Positions 1-6,841 of a stretch of DNA of 49,909 nucleotides are shown here, piece by piece; within the stretch, counting starts at the first letter, position 1; each line of letters starts with the position of its first letter. Location of the stretch: NCBI GenBank assembly GCA_005808665.1, contig SYLG01000090.1:1-49909 (forward strand). The letters are read 5' to 3'. The notes under the pieces are model-generated. The model was not told the DNA's origin and ran no database searches. It worked only from the letters and a program-made list of their open reading frames with translations. The position numbers were made by a program, and so were the translations under genes. Source of the DNA: Planctomycetia bacterium (lineage in GTDB: Bacteria > Planctomycetota > Planctomycetia > Gemmatales > Gemmataceae).

Positions 1-210
1 GCCAAACGGCAACTTCGTGACATTGTGTTCTACCGAAAGATTTGTCAATCCGTTCAATCGGAATCGGGAAAACGGTTTGTGGAATCGATATTTTCGGTGA
101 GTGCTACTTGCAGGAAAAACGGGGTAAAGGTCTTGGATTACATTAGGTCCTGCATCGAATCCTTCAGGACAAAGCTCCCCTCACCTCGACTCATCCCACT
201 CAAAGGTTGA
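1..210 (+). CDS. IS66 family transposase, C-terminal fragment (5' end outside window)
   Basis: The frame is open from the first base to a TGA at 208-210 and encodes about 69 residues. The start AKRQLRDIVFYRK, then SESGKRFVESIFS, ATCRKNG, VLDYIRSC and a final SPRLIP, follow the usual C-terminus of IS66 transposases (WRK, SexGxRFVErml, aTCRqqgrnvldyl, PSLLP). An ATG at 25 lies inside this conserved block, so it is not the true start. A plausible IS66 terminal repeat follows about 50 bases downstream. The upstream orfA/orfB genes and catalytic domain are outside the window, so whether the element is intact cannot be judged. Confidence 0.8.
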   Translation, partial: AKRQLRDIVFYRKICQSVQSESGKRFVESIFSVSATCRKNGVKVLDYIRSCIESFRTKLPSPRLIPLKG

Positions 211-273
211 GATAATTAGGCTCCTGCGTACCATTTCATTACCCGGTTAGTGTTGAAACCCGTGAACGCATAC
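1..273 (+). mobile_element. IS66-type insertion sequence, right end
   Basis: The transposase tail is followed by non-coding sequence ending in TGAACGCATAC at 263-273. This resembles the inverted form of the IS66-family terminal repeat, which typically begins GTAAGCG. Immediately after it begins sequence homologous to the interior of the repeat at 13921-14701, so the insertion appears to have removed or displaced the left end of that repeat copy. The left end of the IS and the expected 8-bp target duplication are outside the window. Confidence 0.55.
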
Positions 274-621
274 GTTTTTTTTACGATTTTTTGGCCTTTT
301 TTGGGACACGGATTGGTGTTTTTCCAGGGAATTTGGAGTATGTCGAGTTCAAATCGGCAGGTTGTTCCAGTCACCTTACTTGATATTTAGGCGCAACTTG
401 TGGGATTATATCAATGATGGTTGCATGGATCGTCAGAAACCGGGAATTGTTCCCCTCCCTTTGACTCGGTTTGGTCGCTTGAACGCCCTTGGGAAACAAG
501 AGGCCAAAGCTTGAACCAGACGCTAGCAAAAGGGATTTGTAATCCCGATTTTTGCATGCTGATTTGAATCTTTCCCTGGAAAACCAAGGTTTTCATGGTC
601 CCTTTAGCGTAACCTAGGTTA
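274..621. repeat. Interspersed repeat, copy 1 (left end replaced by IS66)
   Basis: This stretch of about 350 bases has no gene and aligns in order with parts of 13985-14701. Shared blocks include TTTACGATTTTTTGG, GGAATTTGGAGTATGTCGAG, ACTTGATATTT, GGATTTGTA, and GGTTTTCATGGTCC near the right end. It ends in GCGTAACCTAGGTTA (607-621), a variant of the GCGTAACTTGGGTTA end of copy 2. It lacks the palindrome cluster found inside copy 2. No convincing coding sequence is present; the short open frames here have no family resemblance. It lies downstream of the nrnA transcription unit. Confidence 0.7.
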
Positions 622-678
622 ACCCCCTAGGGTCATCCCCCCCAATGAATTAACCAATTGACCAGGATCAAAGGATGC

Positions 679-1803
679 CTATTCCGCGGTTTCAATCGCA
701 ACTACGGCCTGCTTTGCCAAATAGGGATCAACCACCCAATGCCATGCGCCAAGGCCAATCAAAGCTCCGATCCCCATGATGGCAGCAATCACGATTTTTC
801 CCCGCCAACGGAACAATCCGAACGATCCCAAAACGATTTGCGCACCCAGGGAAAGTCCAACCAAGCCACCGGACACCATTATCCATTGGGCAAACATGGG
901 TCCGTAGGGTGGGTCAATCCGGGCCAACCACCAAAAAGAAATGTCCATTACCGAGAAAATCAAAGCCGCTGGGGCAATGAGAATACGGATCCAGATCGGC
1001 CAGCCAGTAAGGCTAAAAAGGATTCCCGTGAGTCCATAAAGAATGGAGAATGCCAACAGGTGGATGTGGGTGGTTAACGCCAAATGGTCCAACGATTTCC
1101 CCTGCGGGGCTTCGACGCTCAAGTAATCCTTTAGGTCTTCGAATTTTTCAAGGGAATACCTTGAAGCAGGGCCTCCTACCCCATCGGAATGGCAACGGCA
1201 GCACCGGTCATGAATGATTGCCTGAAGATGGACTTTGACCGTCCCGTCTTCTCCCTGGACGATATACTCCTTGCTGATTGGTAGCTTGGCCAAGTCCCCT
1301 TTGAGTTCAAATCCTACTTCATCATAGGTTGCTTCTGGTGCCCCGGACCGAATCCAGCTAAGCAAGGCCAACCGTTCGCCTTCCCTATCCTTTAAGGCAA
1401 GAGCTTTTGCTTTGGCCGCTTCGGCAGGGTTGGACAAATCCAGTACCTTTTTGGCGGCTATTGCCTTCATTTCGGCTTTGAAACCGGATCCTTTTTTTTC
1501 GGTGAAAGCAGCACGCATACTGCCAGAACCGTTGAAGGGAAGAGATTCTGGTTCGGTCAAGAGCCTTTCCAATTGGGATTTCCCGAGTGTACCATGGTAG
1601 GCCCGAACCACATCCTTGGCATCCGGGAGCAGGTTTCCGGGGCTAGCTTCCTGAAAATGCATATTTACAAGCGCAGAAATGAATCCCAATCCCACCGCAA
1701 AAAGAAAACAAACGATGACAACCCGGGCGGGTAAGGGCCATTCGGTAGTAACGCCTCCCATGCCGTGGGATAGTCCATCCAGCCGTTTAAGCATTCTCAA
1801 CAT
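679..1803 (-). CDS. Membrane protein with a c-type haem motif
   Basis: The 374-residue product has one N-terminal membrane segment (about 28-45), a hydrophilic region of about 190 residues, a haem-attachment motif CCRCH (201-205, fitting CxxCH) and about five membrane segments in the last 130 residues. This arrangement suggests a membrane-anchored cytochrome with its haem domain on the periplasmic side. A methionine a few residues after the motif region was not identified with certainty as axial ligand. The start has a good ribosome site (GGGAG, 8 bases upstream). It begins 26 bases after nrnA ends and is probably cotranscribed with it. I do not recognise a named family; electron transfer is inferred only from the haem motif. 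Confidence 0.75.
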   Translation of the reverse strand: MLRMLKRLDGLSHGMGGVTTEWPLPARVVIVCFLFAVGLGFISALVNMHFQEASPGNLLPDAKDVVRAYHGTLGKSQLERLLTEPESLPFNGSGSMRAAFTEKKGSGFKAEMKAIAAKKVLDLSNPAEAAKAKALALKDREGERLALLSWIRSGAPEATYDEVGFELKGDLAKLPISKEYIVQGEDGTVKVHLQAIIHDRCCRCHSDGVGGPASRYSLEKFEDLKDYLSVEAPQGKSLDHLALTTHIHLLAFSILYGLTGILFSLTGWPIWIRILIAPAALIFSVMDISFWWLARIDPPYGPMFAQWIMVSGGLVGLSLGAQIVLGSFGLFRWRGKIVIAAIMGIGALIGLGAWHWVVDPYLAKQAVVAIETAE

Positions 1804-1829
1804 TTTTCTTCTCCCATTTTAATGATCCG

Positions 1830-2813
1830 TCAATTGGCAACGGGAAGCCTCTTTCCAAGGCGTTCCAGCAAGAGGCCTTTTGCCTCTTGGGCCGATCCAG
1901 GGTGGGTAAAGCCAGCGGCGGCCTTGTGACCCCCCCCTCCAAAAGTTTGTGCCAAGGCGGCCACATCAAAACCATTGCGACCCCGCAAGCTTCCCCGGGT
2001 TTCGCCCGGGTTTCGCTCCACCAAAACAAAGCCCACAAGGGTGCCCTCAAGGACTCTTACAAGGTCGATGAGGTCCTCGGCATCCTCGGGGATCGCCTCC
2101 AGTTCGGCCCAATCCCCAAGGAGGATTTCGCTTCCGACCACCTGCCCATTCAGGTGAGGGGCCACCCGGGAAAGCAAACGGCCCGAAAGCCGCAACTTTC
2201 CCAGCGAGGATCGCTCATGGATTTCCCGGTAGATCAGGGTGGGATTGGCCCCAAGGTTTACCAACTCGCCCGCCAGGCTAAAGGAATCCTCCTTGGTGTT
2301 TCCATGACGAAACCAGCCGGTATCGGTGGCCAGGCCAACAAACAAAGCCTGGGCGGCAAGGGGGTCGGGAACATAGCCCAGGGACCTTCCCGCTTCGAAA
2401 ATCAGGCGGCAATTGGCCTCTGAATCGGTGGAAACAAAGTTGATGCTGGCGATGGGGTTTTGGGTGAAGTGATGGTCGATAACCATTTTGGTTCCTGGGA
2501 AAGCCCGAACCTTTTCACCCCAATGCCCCAATTGATTCCAGGTTCCCGTATCGACCACAGCCAAGGCATCGGCATTGGTCCATAGGTCTTCGGTAACCTG
2601 ATCCCGCAAAAACAGCCAACCGTGTGGGTCCATAAACCGGTACCGGGAAGGAAGTCCCCCCTCGAGGATGGGAGTCGCAAAAGCCCCGGTTGACCGAATT
2701 GCGGCGGCCAATCCAAGAAGGGAGCCAATGGCATCCCCATCAGGTTTTGCGTGGCTGAGGAGGATCCAATTTTTGTGGGTTTCGACCAGGCGTTTAAGGG
2801 GTAACCAATCCAT
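1830..2813 (-). CDS. nrnA: Bifunctional oligoribonuclease / PAP phosphatase NrnA (DHH family)
   Basis: This 327-residue protein has the DHH phosphoesterase architecture. It shows HAKPDGDAIGS (21-31), a VVDTG aspartate near 88, the DHH signature at 113-115 and a C-terminal DHHA1 domain ending in GGGGHKAAAG near 292. Family members degrade short oligoribonucleotides (nanoRNA) and often dephosphorylate 3'-phosphoadenosine 5'-phosphate, using Mn ions in the cytoplasm. Length matches the family (310-340). The ATG start has only a weak ribosome site, but the N-terminus aligns with homologues. It heads a probable two-gene unit with the haem-motif membrane protein. A 14-bp inverted repeat lies in its leader (2852-2899). 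Confidence 0.9.
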   Translation of the reverse strand: MDWLPLKRLVETHKNWILLSHAKPDGDAIGSLLGLAAAIRSTGAFATPILEGGLPSRYRFMDPHGWLFLRDQVTEDLWTNADALAVVDTGTWNQLGHWGEKVRAFPGTKMVIDHHFTQNPIASINFVSTDSEANCRLIFEAGRSLGYVPDPLAAQALFVGLATDTGWFRHGNTKEDSFSLAGELVNLGANPTLIYREIHERSSLGKLRLSGRLLSRVAPHLNGQVVGSEILLGDWAELEAIPEDAEDLIDLVRVLEGTLVGFVLVERNPGETRGSLRGRNGFDVAALAQTFGGGGHKAAAGFTHPGSAQEAKGLLLERLGKRLPVAN

Positions 2814-2851
2814 TTGGGAAACCAGAAGGTAGGGTAGGAGAATGATAATTA

Positions 2852-2899
2852 TACGGATTTAGGATTGGGGCGGTTAAACCCTCCCATCCTAAATCCGTA
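2852..2899. repeat. 14-bp perfect inverted repeat upstream of nrnA
   Basis: TACGGATTTAGGAT at 2852-2865 is repeated in inverse at 2886-2899, with a 20-base spacer that adds a few GC pairs. It lies 39 bases upstream of the nrnA start codon, after the terminator of the preceding gene. On the plus strand a run of five T follows the stem. It could be a leader hairpin, an operator or a second terminator. Confidence 0.5.
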
Positions 2900-2933
2900 C
2901 ATTTTTGTCGCCTTTTAGGGCACCAGCAAAAGA

Positions 2934-2961
2934 AAAGCGCCCGGATGGTCCCGGGCGCTTT
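2934..2961 (-). terminator. Rho-independent terminator of the Cys-rich secreted protein gene
   Basis: An 11-bp perfect stem (AAAGCGCCCGG and its complement) with a short loop is followed on the minus strand by TTTTCTTTT. It lies 35 bases beyond the stop codon of the gene at 2997-3464. Confidence 0.8.
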
Positions 2962-2996
2962 CCCAATGGGGTGGAATGGGTTCGCATGGGAGAGGT

Positions 2997-3464
2997 TTAA
3001 TCCACAATAACCGAGGGGGTTGGCGTGGGGCGACTTGGGGCATATTGACCTGGGGGAAGGACATGCGGGGCGGTCGTCATATGAGGGCCATAAAGCAGTT
3101 CCCATGGGGTGGGACCACTTCGCTTGTGGCATGGTTCATTGAAAAAGGCCCGGGAAGATCCCAAAATAAACACCGCATCCGAGGTAAAGGAACCACAACC
3201 GTTGCCATTGTGGTTGGCGTAACATCCACGGGGAGTCCCATCATTCACCATGCCACCCCATGGCTTGGGGAAAAGGCGCTTCAACCCAAATCGGTGGTTC
3301 TCACAACTGGAACAGGTGGCTTCGGGGGCAACGCCATTGGCGGAATCCCCGCTAACCGTTTGAATCCGATTAGGATCATAGGCTTTGATAATGGCGGGAT
3401 CCAAGGCATTGGCCCCGTTTAATCCCAAAAAAAATAAGAAACCGGTCGCTACTAATTGTTTCAT
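2997..3464 (-). CDS. Small Cys-rich secreted protein, unknown function
   Basis: The product is 155 residues with an N-terminal signal peptide (MKQLVATGFLFFLGLNGANA). The start at 3464 is chosen because it begins the signal peptide and has AAAGGAGT six bases upstream; the frame is open to 3554 but that extension lacks a signal. The mature part has six cysteines, including CSSC, in a stretch rich in Gly, Asn, His and Phe, and a Pro/Thr-rich tail. No catalytic motif is recognisable. Similar short secreted proteins occur in Gemmataceae, but I cannot give a function. It is divergent from the secreted Ig-like protein gene and ends in a strong terminator, so it is probably monocistronic. Confidence 0.75.
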   Translation of the reverse strand: MKQLVATGFLFFLGLNGANALDPAIIKAYDPNRIQTVSGDSANGVAPEATCSSCENHRFGLKRLFPKPWGGMVNDGTPRGCYANHNGNGCGSFTSDAVFILGSSRAFFNEPCHKRSGPTPWELLYGPHMTTAPHVLPPGQYAPSRPTPTPSVIVD

Positions 3465-3470
3465 GGTGTC

Positions 3471-3478
3471 ACTCCTTT
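3471..3478 (-). promoter_or_regulatory. Ribosome binding site fixing the start at 3464
   Basis: AAAGGAGT on the minus strand lies six bases before the ATG at 3464. It supports the signal-peptide start over the upstream in-frame start at 3554. Confidence 0.75.
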
Positions 3479-3704
3479 GATCCCATCTCCATATCGTCCA
3501 ACCCGTTTCGACCATGCTTTCCCAAATATTGAAAGCTTGGGGTTTTGGGAACAAAGGGTTGGTTTTAATCCCGACTCAATCGCAATACCGTTTTTAAGGA
3601 ATATTCAAGTCCTGTTGGTTGTAGGGTCGATGTTTGGGATAAGGCCATATTCGGCCAAATGGTTTGGTATTGTTGGTAAGCCTTGGGCCCATGAAGGGAT
3701 AGTC

Positions 3705-5198
3705 ATGATAGCAGGGACAGTCATGCTGGCATTCTTGGCTATTGGGGTTGATGCCCAAGCCGAGGAGCGCCATCTTGCCACAGGACGGTTCACCATTCCT
3801 TTTCGGGTTCAACCGGAAAAAATGACCTCCGTTAGGGAAGCCCTGCTTTACCTGTCTATGGACCGAGGGAAGACTTGGCACCTCCATTCAAGGTTGCCCG
3901 CAAATCACGAAGGATTTCTTTTCCAGGCGACCCAGGACGGCCCCCACTGGTTTAGTGTTGCTCTTTTGGATCATAATATGCGTCAGGAACCGGCCCATAT
4001 TCCTTCCGCTCCGGTGGGCCAAAAAGTCATCCTCGATACCTCAAAACCGGAAGCAAGCCTGGTGGTTCAACGCAACCAATCCGAGATTGCCATTCAATGG
4101 GACTTTCGTGACCAAAACCCGAATTTGGCCAGCCTCAGGTTGGAATGCAGGACACCGGAAATGGCTTCCAATCAGTGGATTCCCATTCAATTGCAACCGG
4201 GTGTGTCCGGGTCGGGAAGTTTTCCGGCCCCTTCCCCCGGAGTTGTGACCGTCCGGTTTCAAGCCAGTGATTATGCGGGCAATTTTGTTAGTGTGGTGGG
4301 AGAGAGCCTGGCGGCCCCGGTTCCCCCACCCGCCCCGGTGGTGGTGGCCCAACCTGTAAGTGGATCGCTTTTGGTGGGAACAGGAGTCAATCCTCCGGTT
4401 TCGGGACCGTCGCCCCAATCCGGCCCTTCCCCGGGATGGGACGCCACGGTTTGGACCCCCTCTGCCTCGACTACCATTCCTGGTTCCGCTTCGATAAGTC
4501 AGGTTTCCACCCAAAGACCTCCATCCCCAACGGCCAAGTTGGTCAATCAGAGACAAGTCCAATTGGATTATGAAGTAGGCAAAATGGGGCCGTCCGGTGT
4601 CGGGGCGGTTGAGGTTTGGACTACCCTTGATGAGGGAGAAAGTTGGACGCTTGCCTCCACCGAAAGCTTTGCCCAAACAGGAGTGGCATTGACCGCAAAC
4701 CCAACGACACCCTTACGAAACAAAATTCCATTAAACCTCCAAAGGGAGGGAATTCCCCAGGGCTTTACCCTGGTGGCCAAGAGCCGGGCAGGTTTGGGTC
4801 GCCCTTCTCCACAAAAAGGCGAATTGGCCCAAATCCGCCTGGAATACGATACCACGGCACCTGAAGCGACCCTGTTTAGCCCTGTTCCCGATCCGGAACA
4901 GCGTGACCATCTGCTTCTGTCCTGGAAAGCCTCGGATAAAAACCTGGCGATTAACCCGATTACCATTGAATGGGCCAATCACCTTGAAGGGCCTTGGCAC
5001 AAAATCGGAAACCGCGAGTTGGCCAACTCGGGCAGGATTTCCTGGCTTGTTCCCCCTGGAACACCACCCACCGTCCAACTTCGGTTGACGGTCAAAGACC
5101 AGGCGGGCAACCTGGGTGTGGCCCAAACACAACAGCCTATTTTGGTGGATCTCACGATTCCTGAAGTAAACATTTTGGGTCTTTCCGACGGAAAATAA
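3705..5198 (+). CDS. Secreted Ig-like domain protein (paralogue of 24749-26671)
   Basis: From the ATG at 3705 the product is 497 residues, starting with a signal peptide (MIAGTVMLAFLAIGVDAQA) preceded by GAAGGGA. The frame is open back to 3456, but that extension overlaps the divergent gene's start. The mature protein has two or three beta-rich blocks containing DRGKTWHLHSRL, DRSGNL-like turns (DYAGNFVS, DQAGNLGV) and DEGESWTLAS, separated by a Pro/Ser/Val-rich linker. These resemble FlgD-type or neuraminidase-like Ig/sialidase-repeat folds that recognise surfaces or sugars. The same order of blocks occurs in the 640-residue protein at 24749-26671. It probably acts outside the cytoplasm. It is followed 21 bases later by the Nif3-family gene, possibly on one transcript. 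Confidence 0.75.
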   Translation: MIAGTVMLAFLAIGVDAQAEERHLATGRFTIPFRVQPEKMTSVREALLYLSMDRGKTWHLHSRLPANHEGFLFQATQDGPHWFSVALLDHNMRQEPAHIPSAPVGQKVILDTSKPEASLVVQRNQSEIAIQWDFRDQNPNLASLRLECRTPEMASNQWIPIQLQPGVSGSGSFPAPSPGVVTVRFQASDYAGNFVSVVGESLAAPVPPPAPVVVAQPVSGSLLVGTGVNPPVSGPSPQSGPSPGWDATVWTPSASTTIPGSASISQVSTQRPPSPTAKLVNQRQVQLDYEVGKMGPSGVGAVEVWTTLDEGESWTLASTESFAQTGVALTANPTTPLRNKIPLNLQREGIPQGFTLVAKSRAGLGRPSPQKGELAQIRLEYDTTAPEATLFSPVPDPEQRDHLLLSWKASDKNLAINPITIEWANHLEGPWHKIGNRELANSGRISWLVPPGTPPTVQLRLTVKDQAGNLGVAQTQQPILVDLTIPEVNILGLSDGK

Positions 5199-5219
5199 AT
5201 TGCTTGGGAAAGTCCCTTC

Positions 5220-6332
5220 ATGGCCTACCGCATTCATGATGCTGTCGATTGGCTAAACAGTCGCATTCCCTTGGCGACTGCGGCGGATTGGGATAATGTT
5301 GGGCTTTTGGTGGGTGACCTTGATGAACCGCTGCATCGGGTAGCAACTTGCTTGACGCTTACACCCCAAACCGCAAAAGAGGCCCTGGCGTATCAGGCCA
5401 ATCTGGTTTTGGTGCACCACCCGATTTTATTCAAGGGAGCCAAGTCGCTGGTTGCCTCCAAACCCAAAGAAAAAATGGTGGTGGATTTGATCCGGGGAAA
5501 TGTGGCCGTCTATTCCGCCCACACCGCCTGGGACAATGCTCCGGGTGGAATCAATGATCAACTCCTCCGGATCCTTGGGGTATCCTGCTCCCCACCCCTG
5601 CGGCGGTCCCTGGATTCCGATTGGGTCAAGGTGGTTGTCTTTGTTCCTCCTGCAGCAAGGGAAACGCTAGCCCAAGCGATGTTTTCCCAAGGGGCCGGCA
5701 GCTTGGGCAACTATGCGGGTTGCAGTTTTCGAACAACGGGCACGGGGACTTTTTGCGGAAACGAAAAATCCAATCCCGCCATTGGGAGCATTAACACCCG
5801 GGAAGAGGTAGCCGAGGAACGACTCGAGGCAATTTGTCATAAAAAAGATCTGAATAGGGTCATTTGCGCCCTTCGGCAAAACCACCCGTATGAAGAACCG
5901 GCCTTTGACATCCTGTCCCTGATGCCTGATCCAACGAGGAGTATTGGTGAGGGGCGAATCGGAGAACTTGACCAGCCAAAATCGTTGGGCGAATTGGCCC
6001 AATCTTTGACTTTTGGACTGGGGATAAAAAGTTGCCTTGCCATTGGGTCCAGGGAACAAAGGATCACAAAAATTGCGGTGGCTTGTGGGGCAGCGGGCGC
6101 GTTTCTAAATGATGCCATAAAGCAGGGTGCGGACCTGTTTGTTACCGGGGAACTTCGTTACCATGAGGCGTTGGATGCCAGGGAGGCTGGGTTGGGGGTA
6201 CTCGTTTTGGGCCACCATGCCAGTGAACATTTTGCCATGAAGGGCCTGGGAGAGGAACTCGTTGGATCGCTTGTTGGCGTGGAAACCAAAGAATGCCGGG
6301 AAGCAGACCCATTGCAGGAATGGGTTTGGTAA
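5220..6332 (+). CDS. Nif3-like dinuclear metal center hexameric protein (YbgI/Nif3 family)
   Basis: The 370-residue product has the Nif3 fold in two halves. The N-terminal half shows DNVGLLVGD and LVLVHHPILF (metal-binding His66-His67) and HTAWDNAPGG. The C-terminal half shows GAAGAFLNDAI, GADLFVTGELRYHEALDA and LGHHASEHFAMKGL, which supply the remaining metal ligands. Between them lies an inserted PII-like domain of about 100 residues, as in the longer 370-residue members of the family. Homologues form hexameric toroids with two metal ions per subunit. They are often annotated as GTP cyclohydrolase I type 2, but their physiological reaction is unsettled. It sits 21 bases after the secreted Ig-like gene with no obvious functional link. 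Confidence 0.9.
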   Translation: MAYRIHDAVDWLNSRIPLATAADWDNVGLLVGDLDEPLHRVATCLTLTPQTAKEALAYQANLVLVHHPILFKGAKSLVASKPKEKMVVDLIRGNVAVYSAHTAWDNAPGGINDQLLRILGVSCSPPLRRSLDSDWVKVVVFVPPAARETLAQAMFSQGAGSLGNYAGCSFRTTGTGTFCGNEKSNPAIGSINTREEVAEERLEAICHKKDLNRVICALRQNHPYEEPAFDILSLMPDPTRSIGEGRIGELDQPKSLGELAQSLTFGLGIKSCLAIGSREQRITKIAVACGAAGAFLNDAIKQGADLFVTGELRYHEALDAREAGLGVLVLGHHASEHFAMKGLGEELVGSLVGVETKECREADPLQEWVW

Positions 6333-6506
6333 ATCCTTCAGGGGTCTGATTGTAAAACTTGCAAATGGGTTCACCGAGGGTTTCCGCCCCAATCACCAAA
6401 CGCCTTCCTAACCGTCAATATCCACACAACTTACAGCGAATGGACCCTGTTTGGCTCAATCCGGCATGATTCCTGCTCCGATGAAGGAAGGGTTGGAGGA
6501 AATGCG

Positions 6507-6728
6507 ATGCAGTCTATCGTTTGGTTGGGTTTTTCCGGGTTCCTGGGTGTGTGCACTTTTTTTGCCGCCCAAGGGACCCAAAATCATGCACCTGCTGATT
6601 CGGTGGAACAATCACGCATAGAAGTTGCAGGAAAGGATGACCCATCCGTCGACCTCAATTCCAATGCCGCAATTCGCTTCCGCCAGCAACAGAGCCGCCA
6701 TTGGCGTCAAATCCTTATCAAAAAATAA
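6507..6728 (+). CDS. Small exported protein, hypothetical
   Basis: This 73-residue product has a short hydrophobic N-terminus (SIVWLGFSGFLGVCTFFAA) followed by a polar tail rich in Gln, Asp and Arg. That is consistent with a signal peptide or a membrane anchor. The ATG is preceded by GGAGG with a seven-base spacing, which is the main evidence that the frame is translated. No family is recognised. It is convergent with the DUF1559 gene at 6842. A chance open frame cannot be excluded. Confidence 0.5.
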   Translation: MQSIVWLGFSGFLGVCTFFAAQGTQNHAPADSVEQSRIEVAGKDDPSVDLNSNAAIRFRQQQSRHWRQILIKK

Positions 6729-6841
6729 AGGGATCCGAATAAGCGGTGTTACGAATGTTCGTTTTTGGAAATGGGAATCGAATGGATGGGCAATGGGGTT
6801 AAAATGATATCGACAACAGGAAAAATCCCGTAAACGCAGGA

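Noticed and set aside
25-210. Separate small gene starting at 25
   Set aside because: The conserved IS66 sequence continues upstream of that ATG to base 1; it is the tail of a longer transposase.
679-1077. Plus-strand frames opposite the haem-motif gene (658-1077 and others like them across the window)
   Set aside because: They are antisense shadows of well-supported genes, without ribosome sites or family resemblance.
3456-3704. Longer N-terminus for the secreted Ig-like protein
   Set aside because: It would overlap the start of the divergent gene at 3464 and place the signal peptide about 80 residues inside the protein.
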